A DNA stretch of 49,074 nt, taken from the NCBI GenBank assembly GCA_948470255.1, contig CAOKOS010000017.1, positions 1 to 49,074 of the forward strand, given 5' to 3'. Position numbers and translations under genes: made by a program. Below the pieces are notes generated by a model. That model made no database searches. It had not been told where the DNA came from and worked only from the letters and a program-made list of their open reading frames with translations. The DNA comes from an uncultured Lachnotalea sp. GTDB taxonomy: Bacteria > Bacillota > Clostridia > Lachnospirales > Lachnospiraceae. Numbering within the stretch: the first letter of the stretch is position 1; every line of letters starts with the position of its first letter. Positions 9,163-16,890 of this stretch are shown in pieces.

Positions 9163-10038
9163 ATGTTATACGGTATTTACAATGCATACTGGACCCATGA
9201 GTGGTCTGCAAATTATGAGTATTATATCCCCAAAGTAAAAAAGCTGGGCTTTGATGTATTGGAGATTTCCTGCGCGGCATTGACAAGGCACTATGCCACA
9301 GATGAAAAAATCCGTGACCTCAAAAAATGCGCTGACGACAACGGTATCATTTTAACAGCAGGATATGGCCCCACGAAGGAACAAAACTTATGTTCTCCTG
9401 ACGAAGAAGTTGTGAAAAAGGCCATGACCTTTTTTGAGATGATACTTCCGAAACTGCAGATGATGGATATCAAGGTACTGGGCGGCGGATTATATTCCTA
9501 CTGGCCCCTGGATCCGACTATGCCCATGGATAAAGAAAAAGATACAGAACGCGCCATTAAAAATATGAGGAAGCTGTCCAAGGTTGCCGAGGATTGCGAT
9601 GTAACATTAGGCATGGAAGTGCTGAACCGTTATGAAGGTTATATGATGAATACATGTGAAGAAGCGCTGCAGTTTATCGATGCCGTAGGCAGCTCCCATG
9701 TAAAGGTGATGCTGGATACCTTCCATATGAATATTGAAGAGGACAATATGGCTGCCGCCATCCGTCTGGCAGGTGATAAGCTGGGACATCTCCATTTGGG
9801 AGAGCAGAACAGGCGTGTCCCCGGCAAGGGCAGTATGCCCTGGCAGGAAATCGGGCAGGCGCTGCGTGACATCAATTACCAGGGCGCGGCGGTTATGGAA
9901 CCCTTCGTCATGAAGGGCGGAACTGTTGGTTCAGAAATCAAAGTCTGGAGAGATCTTGTGCCGGATGTGACAGAAGAAATTCTGGACAGAGACGCAAAAG
10001 GCGCCGTGGAATTCGTCCGTCACGTATTCGGGATATAG
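9163..10038 (+). CDS. Ketose 3-epimerase (D-tagatose/D-psicose 3-epimerase family)
   Basis: A 291-residue TIM-barrel sugar epimerase that inverts C3 of a free ketohexose in a metal-dependent reaction. The four metal ligands fall at Glu152 (GMEVLNRYE), Asp185 (VMLDTFHMNIEE), His211 (GHLHLGEQNRRVPG) and Glu246 (VMEPFV), positions that match the well-studied Pseudomonas cichorii enzyme. The motif LGHLHLGEQNRRVPGKG contains the conserved Arg217 region. Substrate choice among tagatose, fructose/psicose and sorbose cannot be read from sequence. It is the first gene of a two-gene operon with a VOC protein, ends 11 bases before it, and has its own promoter. Confidence 0.9.
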   Translation: MLYGIYNAYWTHEWSANYEYYIPKVKKLGFDVLEISCAALTRHYATDEKIRDLKKCADDNGIILTAGYGPTKEQNLCSPDEEVVKKAMTFFEMILPKLQMMDIKVLGGGLYSYWPLDPTMPMDKEKDTERAIKNMRKLSKVAEDCDVTLGMEVLNRYEGYMMNTCEEALQFIDAVGSSHVKVMLDTFHMNIEEDNMAAAIRLAGDKLGHLHLGEQNRRVPGKGSMPWQEIGQALRDINYQGAAVMEPFVMKGGTVGSEIKVWRDLVPDVTEEILDRDAKGAVEFVRHVFGI

Positions 10039-10049
10039 GAGGTGCCGCC

Positions 10050-10439
10050 ATGGGTGTGAAAATAAAAGGCGTATCCCACATCGGGCTGTATATTAAAGAC
10101 GTTGAGCGTTCCAAAAAGTTTTATACGGAAGTCCTGGGGTTTGAAACCATTTGTGAGTTTATATCCCTGGAAGGAAATAAAATGGCTTTCGTGAAAAGCG
10201 GAAATTTAATTATCGAACTGATCCAGCACAAAGTGTGGATGGACAGAAAAGACGGTTTATTTGATCATATTGCCATGGAAGTGGAAAATATTGAAGAAAC
10301 CAGCGAAAAGCTAAAAGAACTTGGCATTGAGTTTGAAGCGGATATCTATTTTGACGACCTGGTCTTTGACAAAGGTGTGAAGTACCAGGCTTTCCGCGGA
10401 CCGGACGGAGAACATTTAGAGATTTACCAAACCTTTTAA
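10050..10439 (+). CDS. VOC (glyoxalase/dioxygenase fold) protein
   Basis: A 129-residue protein with two beta-alpha-beta-beta-beta modules. The candidate metal ligands are His10 (GVSHIGLYIKDVERSKKFY), Glu56 (LIIELIQH), His73 (LFDHIAMEV) and Glu124 (GEHLEIYQ), which is the full lactoylglutathione lyase-like set. GGAGGTGCCGCC precedes the ATG. The coupling to a ketose 3-epimerase suggests work on a sugar-derived carbonyl or an epimerisation step, but VOC proteins vary so widely that the reaction is not predictable. Confidence 0.85.
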   Translation: MGVKIKGVSHIGLYIKDVERSKKFYTEVLGFETICEFISLEGNKMAFVKSGNLIIELIQHKVWMDRKDGLFDHIAMEVENIEETSEKLKELGIEFEADIYFDDLVFDKGVKYQAFRGPDGEHLEIYQTF

Positions 10440-10457
10440 AAACATCTAAAATCAGTT

Positions 10458-10504
10458 AAAATCCCTCTCAGATGATACCCCCTCTTTCGTCTGGGAGGGA
10501 TTTT
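10458..10504 (+). terminator. Intrinsic terminator of the epimerase-VOC operon
   Basis: Arms AAAATCCCTCTCAGA (10458-10472) and TCTGGGAGGGATTTT (10490-10504), with one G-U pair, close a 17-base loop. The terminal TTTT gives a modest T-tract. Confidence 0.8.
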
Positions 10505-10506
10505 GC

Positions 10507-10535
10507 TTGCCAACGGGAAAAATAATGGTTATAAT
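10507..10535 (+). promoter_or_regulatory. SigA-type promoter of rarA
   Basis: TTGCCA at 10507-10512 and TATAAT at 10530-10535, spacer 17 bases, beginning immediately after the preceding terminator. Confidence 0.8.
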
Positions 10536-10588
10536 AGAAGAAATTCGGAACATACGTTTGAACCCATAATCTGATTTTGGAGGTCCTT

Positions 10589-11908
10589 ATGGATTTATTT
10601 GATTATATGAGAGAAAATAAGCAGACAAAGGAGGCCCCCCTCGCCGCCAGGATGCGCCCCGCCTCACTGGAGGAAATTGTGGGCCAGAAACACATCATCG
10701 GCAAAGGCACCCTTCTCTACCGCGCCATCGCCAGCGACAAGCTGAGTTCCATCATTCTTTACGGGCCGCCAGGCTCCGGGAAAACCACCATTGCAAAAGT
10801 CATCGCCAACACGACAAAGTCTTCTTTCACCCAGATCAATGCCACCTCCGCCGGCAAAAAAGATATGGAAGAAGTTGTCTCTAAAGCCAAAGACAGTATG
10901 GGTATGTTCGGTAAAAAAACAATCCTGTTCATCGACGAGATCCACCGTTTCAATAAAGGGCAGCAGGATTACCTGCTTCCCTTCGTGGAAGACGGAACCA
11001 TTACCCTGGTGGGGGCCACCACGGAAAATCCCTATTTTGAAGTAAACGGGGCTTTGATTTCCCGTTCCCTGATTTTCAGGCTGGAAAGTCTTACGAAAGA
11101 CGATATCAAAGAGCTTCTCCTCCGGGCCGTCTCAGACAAAGAACGAGGCTTAGGCGCCCTGTCGGTGAGGGCCTGCGACGATGCCCTGGAATTCCTTTCA
11201 GACATCTGCGGCGGCGATGCAAGAAGCGCTTTAAATGCCCTGGAACTGGGCGCTTTATCCACCCCCAGGGGAGAAGATGGGCAGATCGCCATCACTCTGG
11301 ACGTGGCGAAAGAGTGTATTCAAAAGCGGACAATCCAGTATGATAAAACCGGCGATAACCATTACGACACCATTTCCGCCTTCATCAAAAGTATGCGCGG
11401 TTCCGACCCGGATGCCGCCGTCTATTATCTGGCGCGGATGCTTTATGGCGGGGAGGATATCAAGTTCATTGCCCGCCGTATTATGATCTGTGCCTCGGAA
11501 GATGTGGGAAACGCAGATCCCCAGGCCCTTCAAGTGGCAGTGGCCGCTTCCCAGGCAGTGGAGCGTGTGGGCCTTCCTGAAGCCCAGCTGATTCTCTCCC
11601 AGGCCGCCATTTATGTGGCTTCCGCCCCCAAGAGCAATGCCTGCTGCCTGGCCATCGGTGCTGCCATGGAACGGGTCGGCGCAGAGCAAATCAGGACTGT
11701 CCCTCCCCATTTGCAGGATTCCCATTACCGGGGGGCCGCCAAACTGGGGCATGGACTGGATTATAAATACGCCCACGATTTCCCTAACCATTATGTCAGG
11801 CAGCAGTATCTTCCCGACGAACTTGTAGGAACCGTATTCTACAGCCCCACAGAGCAGGGCTATGAAAAAAACATCAAAAACTGGCTGGAATGGCTCCGCA
11901 GGGATTAG
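10589..11908 (+). CDS. rarA: Replication-associated recombination protein A (MgsA-type AAA ATPase)
   Basis: An ATPase acting at stalled replication forks. The N-terminal part reads MRPASLEEIVGQKHIIGKG; Walker A is GPPGSGKTT near residue 60, Walker B ILFIDEIHRFNKGQQD, and sensor 1 GATTENPYFEVN. The C-terminal half contains the tetramerisation region (YDTISAFIKSMRGSDPDAAVYYLARML) and ends in HDFPNHYVRQQYLPDEL, all diagnostic for RarA/MgsA. The start is ATG 10589, five bases after GGAGG at 10579-10583, giving 439 residues. An upstream in-frame TTG at 10577 overlaps the ribosome site and is less likely. Confidence 0.95.
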   Translation: MDLFDYMRENKQTKEAPLAARMRPASLEEIVGQKHIIGKGTLLYRAIASDKLSSIILYGPPGSGKTTIAKVIANTTKSSFTQINATSAGKKDMEEVVSKAKDSMGMFGKKTILFIDEIHRFNKGQQDYLLPFVEDGTITLVGATTENPYFEVNGALISRSLIFRLESLTKDDIKELLLRAVSDKERGLGALSVRACDDALEFLSDICGGDARSALNALELGALSTPRGEDGQIAITLDVAKECIQKRTIQYDKTGDNHYDTISAFIKSMRGSDPDAAVYYLARMLYGGEDIKFIARRIMICASEDVGNADPQALQVAVAASQAVERVGLPEAQLILSQAAIYVASAPKSNACCLAIGAAMERVGAEQIRTVPPHLQDSHYRGAAKLGHGLDYKYAHDFPNHYVRQQYLPDELVGTVFYSPTEQGYEKNIKNWLEWLRRD

Positions 11909-11951
11909 TGTATTTCCGCGCAGTTTCACCGAATATAAGCGTATCTGTACG

Positions 11952-12704
11952 CTACTCAATCAGGAGGCGGTTCACTGTTACAAAGGTATAGCCCTGGGCC
12001 TTCAGCTCATCGACAATCTGGAGGGCCGCATCCACGGATGTGTCGTAAACATCATGAAGCAGGATGATACTCCCGTCTTTCACATCCTGAAGCACTTTTT
12101 TCACAACTGTATCCGTGTTTTTCACATCCCAGTCCCGCGGATCCACGGTCCACCCCACTTCTTTCATATTGACTGCGCACTCCAGATTGGAATTCCAGGA
12201 GCCATAAGGCGGCCTTATATATTCCACAGTCTGTCCCGTCACCGCAGCAATAGCCTCGTTGGTCATGGTGATCTCCTGACAGGCTTCTTCCAGGGAAAGC
12301 TTTGTCAGCTGGACGTGGTGAAAAGTATGGCTTCCAATGAGATGTCCGTCCTCCGCCATTTGTTTCACAATTTCCTCATTCCCTTCCACACTTCCCCCGA
12401 TCAGGAAAAAGGTCGCCTTTACTTCCCGTTCTTTCAGGCCGTCCAGCAGCTTTTGGGTACTGTCTCCATGGGGGCCGTCATCAAAGGTCAGCGCCACCAG
12501 CTTTTCTCCATCTGTTCCGGCCCGCCCTTCTGGCCCGCCTGATTCCGGCGCCTTCTCCTGACTATTTTCGTCGCCTGTCTGTCCCTCCTGCTTTGCCCCG
12601 GCCTCCAGGCTCCTTTGTTCCCGTTCCGTTTTTACCCGTTCCATCCCAATCAGGCATACTGCCAGTAAAACCGTTAAAAAAATCGTGACTCCCCGTTTAC
12701 CCAA
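11952..12704 (-). CDS. Membrane-anchored polysaccharide deacetylase (NodB domain)
   Basis: A 250-residue extracytoplasmic enzyme. Residues 1-22 form an uncleaved or cleaved signal segment (GVTIFLTVLLAVCLIG), followed by a charged linker rich in Glu, Gly and Lys to about residue 65. The NodB domain carries motif 1 TFDDGPHGD, motif 2 SHTFHHVQL (metal His pair), motif 3 RPPYGSWNSN, motif 4 WDVKNTD and motif 5 LLHDVYDTS with catalytic His. All five motifs are intact, so it is likely active on peptidoglycan or another N-acetylated glycan. It lies downstream of clpB and the DUF4250 gene on the same strand and converges on rarA with a 43-base gap. Confidence 0.9.
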   Translation of the reverse strand: MGKRGVTIFLTVLLAVCLIGMERVKTEREQRSLEAGAKQEGQTGDENSQEKAPESGGPEGRAGTDGEKLVALTFDDGPHGDSTQKLLDGLKEREVKATFFLIGGSVEGNEEIVKQMAEDGHLIGSHTFHHVQLTKLSLEEACQEITMTNEAIAAVTGQTVEYIRPPYGSWNSNLECAVNMKEVGWTVDPRDWDVKNTDTVVKKVLQDVKDGSIILLHDVYDTSVDAALQIVDELKAQGYTFVTVNRLLIE

Positions 12705-12780
12705 ATTTCTGTCCTCTCTCAGGCAGTCTGTTTTATCTTCATTATATGGTGAAACAAGTTTCTGCTATGCAGGAATCCTT

Positions 12781-12957
12781 TTACGTAAATTGATTGCTCT
12801 GTGCGTCGTATTCATAATCAATGGCAGACAGGCGTTCCTTCAGTTCTTCTTCACTGATTCCGGCCTCCTCGCAAAAGGCCTCCAGGCAGGGATAAAAATC
12901 CCGCAGTTTCATATTGACAAAGCTGAGAAGCATTGCCGCATCCTTTGGTAATTCCAT
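12781..12957 (-). CDS. Small DUF4250-like protein
   Basis: A 58-residue protein whose translation begins MELPKDAAMLLSFVNMKLRD and ends IDYEYDAQSNQFT. The pattern P-K-D-A-A-M-L-L-S-F-V-N-x-K-L-R-D-F-Y and the closing DYEYD-x-x-x-NQF match what I recall of DUF4250, a short Firmicutes family with no known function. A GAGGAG ribosome site at 12964-12968 lies seven bases before the ATG. It is mainly two helices with an acidic middle (CEEAGISEEELKERL). It sits 39 bases after the clpB stop and may be read through from the clpB heat-shock promoter. Confidence 0.8.
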   Translation of the reverse strand: MELPKDAAMLLSFVNMKLRDFYPCLEAFCEEAGISEEELKERLSAIDYEYDAQSNQFT

Positions 12958-12996
12958 CAGTTTCTCCTCATTTCGTATTTTTCTGATCCGGTATTT

Positions 12997-15582
12997 TTAT
13001 TCTACATAAGCTGTCAGTGCACCGTCCTCCACATCCATGACAATGACGCCGCCGGCCCGCACCTGATCAGCCAAAATCAGTTTCGCTGCCTGTGTTTCCA
13101 CATGTTTTTGCAGATACCGTTTTAACGGCCTTGCCCCATAGATGGGATCGTATCCGTTCTCAGCCACAAATGCTTCGGCGGATGGCGTCAGCCGGATAGA
13201 AATCTCCCGTTCCTCCAGGCGTTTATTCACATCCTGCAGCAACAACCCAATAATATGGCTGATATTCTCTTTTGTCAACGGCTTAAACATAATGATTTCA
13301 TCCAAACGGTTCAAAAATTCGGGGCGGAAATGGTTTTTCAGGTCATCCATAACCAATTTCTCATTTTCAGGGCGGATGTTGCCGTCCTCATCAATCCCTT
13401 CCAAAAGGTAAGAGGAACCCAGGTTGGAAGTCATAATCAGCACCGTATTCTTAAAATCCACTGTCCGTCCCTGGGAATCCGTAATGCGGCCGTCATCCAA
13501 GATCTGCAAAAGTACATTAAACACATCGGGATGGGCTTTCTCAATCTCATCAAAAAGCACTACAGAATAAGGTTTCCTCCTGACAGCTTCCGTCAGCTGC
13601 CCGCCTTCATCATAGCCCACATAGCCCGGAGGCGCCCCGATCAGGCGGGACACAGAATATTTCTCCATGTATTCACTCATATCAATGCGGACCATATTCT
13701 GTTCGTCGTCAAACAAGCTTTCCGCCAGCGCTTTGGCCAGCTCTGTTTTACCCACGCCAGTGGGTCCCAAGAACAAAAAGGAACCGATGGGCTTTGTCGG
13801 ATCTTTGATACCGGCCCTGGAACGGATAATGGCTTCCGTTACTTTAGTCACGCCTTCTTCCTGGCCGATGACCCGCTTATGAAGCTCTTCATCCAGATGC
13901 AGCGTCTTATTCCGCTCGCTTTCCGTCAGTTTTGCCACAGGAATTCCAGTCCACCTGGATATAATCCTGGCAATCTCTTCTTCCGTCACCGCTTCATGAA
14001 GAAGCGTCATATCCTCTTTTTTGGCCTTCTCCTCCTCGATCTCAAGCTGCTTTACCAGACCGGGAAGCGTCCCGTACTGAAGTTCTGCCGCTTTTTCCAG
14101 GTCATAGTTCCTTTCAGCCAGCTGAATCTGGGTATTGATATCATCAATTTGCCCTCGAAGCCTCTGAAGCCGTTCCACAGAAGTCTTTTCATTGTCCCAC
14201 TGGGCCTTCATCTTTCCAAACTCATCCCTGAAGTCGGCCAATTCTTTCTGGATTGCCTCCAGTCGGTCACGGCTTAAATTATCTGTCTCTTTCTTAAGCG
14301 CCGCCTCTTCGATCTCAAGCTGCATAATTTTTCTGGACAATTCATCCAGCTCTGTCGGCATGGAATCCAGTTCTGTCTTGATCAGGGCACACGCTTCATC
14401 TACCAGGTCGATGGCCTTGTCCGGCAGGAACCGGTCGGAAATATAGCGGTTGGACAGCACAGCCGCACTCACAAGGGCCGAATCTGTAATTTTGACTCCA
14501 TGGAATACTTCATAGCGGTCTTTTAGCCCCCTCAGGATGGATATGGTGTCCTCTACCGCAGGCTCATCCACCAAAACCGGCTGGAAACGCCTCTCCAGCG
14601 CCGCGTCTTTTTCAATATATTTGCGGTATTCATCCAAGGTTGTAGCCCCAATGCAGTGCAGTTCTCCTCTGGCTAACATGGGTTTCAGCATATTTCCTGC
14701 ATCCATGGCCCCGTCTGTCTTCCCCGCACCCACTATGGTGTGAAGCTCGTCCACAAACAGGAGGATTTTCCCCTCGCTTTTTTTAACCTCCTCCAGTACT
14801 GCTTTTAACCGCTCCTCAAATTCCCCCCTATACTTAGCCCCTGCCACCAGGGCGCCCATATCCAGGGAAAATACGATTTTATCTTTTAGCCCTTCCGGCA
14901 CGTCTCCCCTGACAATTCTCTGGGCCAGGCCTTCTACCACCGCCGTCTTTCCAACCCCTGGTTCACCAATCAGTACCGGATTATTTTTTGTCTTTCTCGA
15001 CAAAATCCGAATCACGTTCCGGATTTCCGTATCCCGCCCAATGACAGGATCCATCTCCTGTTTTCTGGCCCTCTCCACCAGATCGGCGCCGTATTTCGCC
15101 AGCGTATCATAAGTGGCCTCTGGATTGTCACTGGTGACGCGCTGGTTCCCGCGGACTGTCGAAAGGGCCTGCAAAAACCGTTCCCTGGTGATGCCGAACT
15201 CTGTAAACAGAGCCTTTACTGCTCCATTGGGATATTTGATCAGCGCCAAAAACAGATGTTCCACTGACACATATTCGTCCCCCATCTGCTTCGCCTCATC
15301 TTCCGCATTCACCAACACTTTATTTAATTCCGTGCTGACATAAAGCTTTCCTGAACCGGAAACTTTCGTCTTCCGGTTCAGCGCTTCTTCCACCCGGTTC
15401 ATAAAATATTCCGGCTGTATTTCCATTTTAACGATCATTTTTTTGATCAGGCTGTCCTCCAGCTCCAAAAGCCCCGACAGCAAATGTTCTTCATCTATTT
15501 CCTGATTACCATATTCATAAGCCAGCTTTTCACAGTTTTGGACTGCCTGAAGAGAATTTTGCGTAAATTTATTGATATTCAT
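12997..15582 (-). CDS. clpB: ATP-dependent disaggregase ClpB
   Basis: A hexameric AAA+ disaggregase that rescues aggregated proteins with DnaK. The 861-residue product has the Clp N-domain (residues 1-145), NBD1 with Walker [10 protein letters not shown] near 205 and Walker [16 protein letters not shown], the ClpB-specific coiled-coil middle domain (about 395-520), and NBD2 with GPTGVGKTE and [14 protein letters not shown]. The long middle domain separates it from ClpC and ClpA, and no LGF-type ClpP loop is apparent. The start is ATG 15582, seven bases after GGGAGG; a start five residues earlier would overlap that site. Regulation is visible: a promoter embedded in a CIRCE operator lies upstream. 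Confidence 0.96.
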   Translation of the reverse strand: MNINKFTQNSLQAVQNCEKLAYEYGNQEIDEEHLLSGLLELEDSLIKKMIVKMEIQPEYFMNRVEEALNRKTKVSGSGKLYVSTELNKVLVNAEDEAKQMGDEYVSVEHLFLALIKYPNGAVKALFTEFGITRERFLQALSTVRGNQRVTSDNPEATYDTLAKYGADLVERARKQEMDPVIGRDTEIRNVIRILSRKTKNNPVLIGEPGVGKTAVVEGLAQRIVRGDVPEGLKDKIVFSLDMGALVAGAKYRGEFEERLKAVLEEVKKSEGKILLFVDELHTIVGAGKTDGAMDAGNMLKPMLARGELHCIGATTLDEYRKYIEKDAALERRFQPVLVDEPAVEDTISILRGLKDRYEVFHGVKITDSALVSAAVLSNRYISDRFLPDKAIDLVDEACALIKTELDSMPTELDELSRKIMQLEIEEAALKKETDNLSRDRLEAIQKELADFRDEFGKMKAQWDNEKTSVERLQRLRGQIDDINTQIQLAERNYDLEKAAELQYGTLPGLVKQLEIEEEKAKKEDMTLLHEAVTEEEIARIISRWTGIPVAKLTESERNKTLHLDEELHKRVIGQEEGVTKVTEAIIRSRAGIKDPTKPIGSFLFLGPTGVGKTELAKALAESLFDDEQNMVRIDMSEYMEKYSVSRLIGAPPGYVGYDEGGQLTEAVRRKPYSVVLFDEIEKAHPDVFNVLLQILDDGRITDSQGRTVDFKNTVLIMTSNLGSSYLLEGIDEDGNIRPENEKLVMDDLKNHFRPEFLNRLDEIIMFKPLTKENISHIIGLLLQDVNKRLEEREISIRLTPSAEAFVAENGYDPIYGARPLKRYLQKHVETQAAKLILADQVRAGGVIVMDVEDGALTAYVE

Positions 15583-15599
15583 AAGGATACCTCCCATGC

Positions 15600-15620
15600 T
15601 GTTATATTTGTACTATAACA
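15600..15620. repeat. Inverted repeat in the clpB leader
   Basis: TGTTATA and TATAACA are perfect 7-base arms separated by 7 bases, lying between the clpB promoter and its ribosome site. It could be a weak RNA hairpin or a second protein site; its function is unknown. Confidence 0.4.
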
Positions 15621-15635
15621 ATTCTTTTCACCCGC

Positions 15636-15664
15636 ATCATAACACATGCTGTTAGCACTGTCAA
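15636..15664 (-). promoter_or_regulatory. SigA-type promoter of clpB
   Basis: On the minus strand a perfect -35 TTGACA (15659-15664) and TATGAT (15636-15641) with a 17-base spacer. The -35 lies inside the CIRCE operator, so HrcA binding would block RNA polymerase. Confidence 0.9.
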
Positions 15665-15678
15665 GGGTTGAGTGCTAA
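15652..15678. promoter_or_regulatory. CIRCE operator (HrcA site)
   Basis: TTAGCACTG, nine bases, GAGTGCTAA: 17 of the 18 consensus positions of the CIRCE element (TTAGCACTC-N9-GAGTGCTAA), with exact spacing. HrcA repressor bound here would keep clpB off until heat shock. No CtsR-type GGTCAAA repeats were seen nearby. Confidence 0.93.
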
Positions 15679-15722
15679 AATTCTTCAAACTATTCTTGTC
15701 AACCTGCAGTACATTTAAGGCA

Positions 15723-15756
15723 AAAAGCCACTGCCATATTCCTGGCAGCGGCTTTT
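15723..15756. terminator. Intrinsic terminator of the haemerythrin gene
   Basis: Arms AAAAGCCACTGCCA (15723-15736) and TGGCAGCGGCTTTT (15743-15756), one mismatch, loop TATTCC. On the minus strand it ends in TTTTT and lies 54 bases after the haemerythrin-gene stop, isolating it from the clpB promoter. Confidence 0.85.
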
Positions 15757-15809
15757 CGTTCATTCTTCCAGCTTCTGATAAAAATTCCAGCTTGACCCTC
15801 ACGCCCTAA

Positions 15810-16736
15810 TCAGCTGATGCTCCTTTTGTTACTCGATGTCGTCCCGGCTTTTGGATTCTTTACCCGCCAGCTGCGATAGCAGAAAATAAAATATCCAAGC
15901 TTGGTATTAAATAACAGGCTGCAGGGGTATCCCTTCATAAAATCAGTGCGGAATTCATCTCTGGTCAGCAAGCTCTCATTGGTAAGTTCTTCCGCTGTCT
16001 CAGCCTGGAACAATTTGCCCATATGTTCAAAAAGCTGCTCAAATATCTGGAAAACCACTCGGCCTTCTATCTCGCTTCTCTCCGTTATCTGAGTATCCAA
16101 TATCCGGTTCGCCCCCCGGATAACCAGAGGATCTTCCACGCCAAGGAGAAGCTGCAGCCTGATTCCGCCTTCAATATCATAGCGCTGGCGGCCATAAAAT
16201 CCTGTTCCTATATTTTGCCCTTTATAGTCTGTATCGACCAGTTTCGACTCTATCTGGAAGATTTCCTGCATAGAGCGGTTCACTGCTTTTGATATGACAG
16301 CTACCTGCGACGAAAAATTATGACTTTTCTGATTCGTCATCCTGCCTACGATAGCCTGGTCTTCCCTCATAATGTGTTCTACCAGCCAATTATTCATGAT
16401 CCCCACAAAGCGCTGGACAGCCATCACGGAATAACCTGACATTTCCAGATCCCTTTTGAGGGAAACCACTGTTTTATCTCTGAAATTGTCATGGATCCGT
16501 TTGTGCCGCGTATATCCGTTGTAACGGATTGAGCGCATATACGCCTCTTCTTCTAAAAAATGTGTCATGGAATAGGTTTCCAGATATTTTAACATCTCTT
16601 TGTATGTATGCTGATAATCCTTTGTAGTTTCGGAAACATCCATCAACTTCTTCATAATCCGAAAAAGCTTGGCGTGCGCCTTGTCCACGATCTCCACACC
16701 GATATTAAACTTATTATCCCATACTACCTTTTCCAT
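15810..16736 (-). CDS. Bacteriohaemerythrin with a C-terminal CheX-like domain
   Basis: The N-terminal 135 residues are a haemerythrin four-helix bundle with all seven diiron ligands: His21, His59, Glu63, His78, His82, His121 and Asp126. This predicts reversible O2 or NO binding or sensing. The remaining 170 residues are a different alpha/beta domain (VISKAVNRSMQEIF, YDIEGGIRLQLLLG, VVFQIFEQLFEHMGKLF); its pattern loosely recalls CheX/CheC-type proteins, a low-confidence match. The total of 308 is about twice a simple bacteriohaemerythrin. ATG 16736 is preferred to the in-frame GTG at 16748, which overlaps the GGGAGG site. It has its own promoter and terminator. Confidence 0.82.
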   Translation of the reverse strand: MEKVVWDNKFNIGVEIVDKAHAKLFRIMKKLMDVSETTKDYQHTYKEMLKYLETYSMTHFLEEEAYMRSIRYNGYTRHKRIHDNFRDKTVVSLKRDLEMSGYSVMAVQRFVGIMNNWLVEHIMREDQAIVGRMTNQKSHNFSSQVAVISKAVNRSMQEIFQIESKLVDTDYKGQNIGTGFYGRQRYDIEGGIRLQLLLGVEDPLVIRGANRILDTQITERSEIEGRVVFQIFEQLFEHMGKLFQAETAEELTNESLLTRDEFRTDFMKGYPCSLLFNTKLGYFIFCYRSWRVKNPKAGTTSSNKRSIS

Positions 16737-16778
16737 AAAAAATCCCACCTCCCACTTTTGCTGTTTACCTTACTTTTT

Positions 16779-16806
16779 ATTATAAATTCCTTTTTTCTTT
16801 TGTCAA
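16779..16806 (-). promoter_or_regulatory. SigA-type promoter of the haemerythrin gene
   Basis: On the minus strand TTGACA (16801-16806) and TATAAT (16779-16784) with a 16-base spacer, both perfect hexamers, 43 bases upstream of the ATG. It lies just outside the left border of the invertible hsdS cassette. Confidence 0.85.
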
Positions 16807-16851
16807 CTTTTTATCAAAAGTTCTTTCTGCCGACTGGTAAAAGCAGATAAC

Positions 16852-16890
16852 ATAATTTGCATTATGAGAAGTTTGCAGACGGAAGGGTGG
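16852..16890 (+). repeat. Left inverted repeat (IRL) of the hsdS switch
   Basis: A 39-base sequence beginning ATAATTTGCATTATGAG and ending GGAAGGGTGG. It is identical base for base to the reverse complement of 19183-19221; the match stops sharply on both sides. It encodes NLHYEKFADGRV of HsdS in the same frame in both copies, so recombination preserves the reading frame. Confidence 0.95.

Noticed and set aside
11938-11953. Small hairpin AGCGTA/TACGCT between rarA and the deacetylase
   Set aside because: Only six base pairs and no T-tract on either strand, so it is not called as a terminator.
15602-15802. A 66-codon open frame upstream of clpB
   Set aside because: It spans the clpB promoter, CIRCE operator and the terminator hairpin and has no ribosome site.
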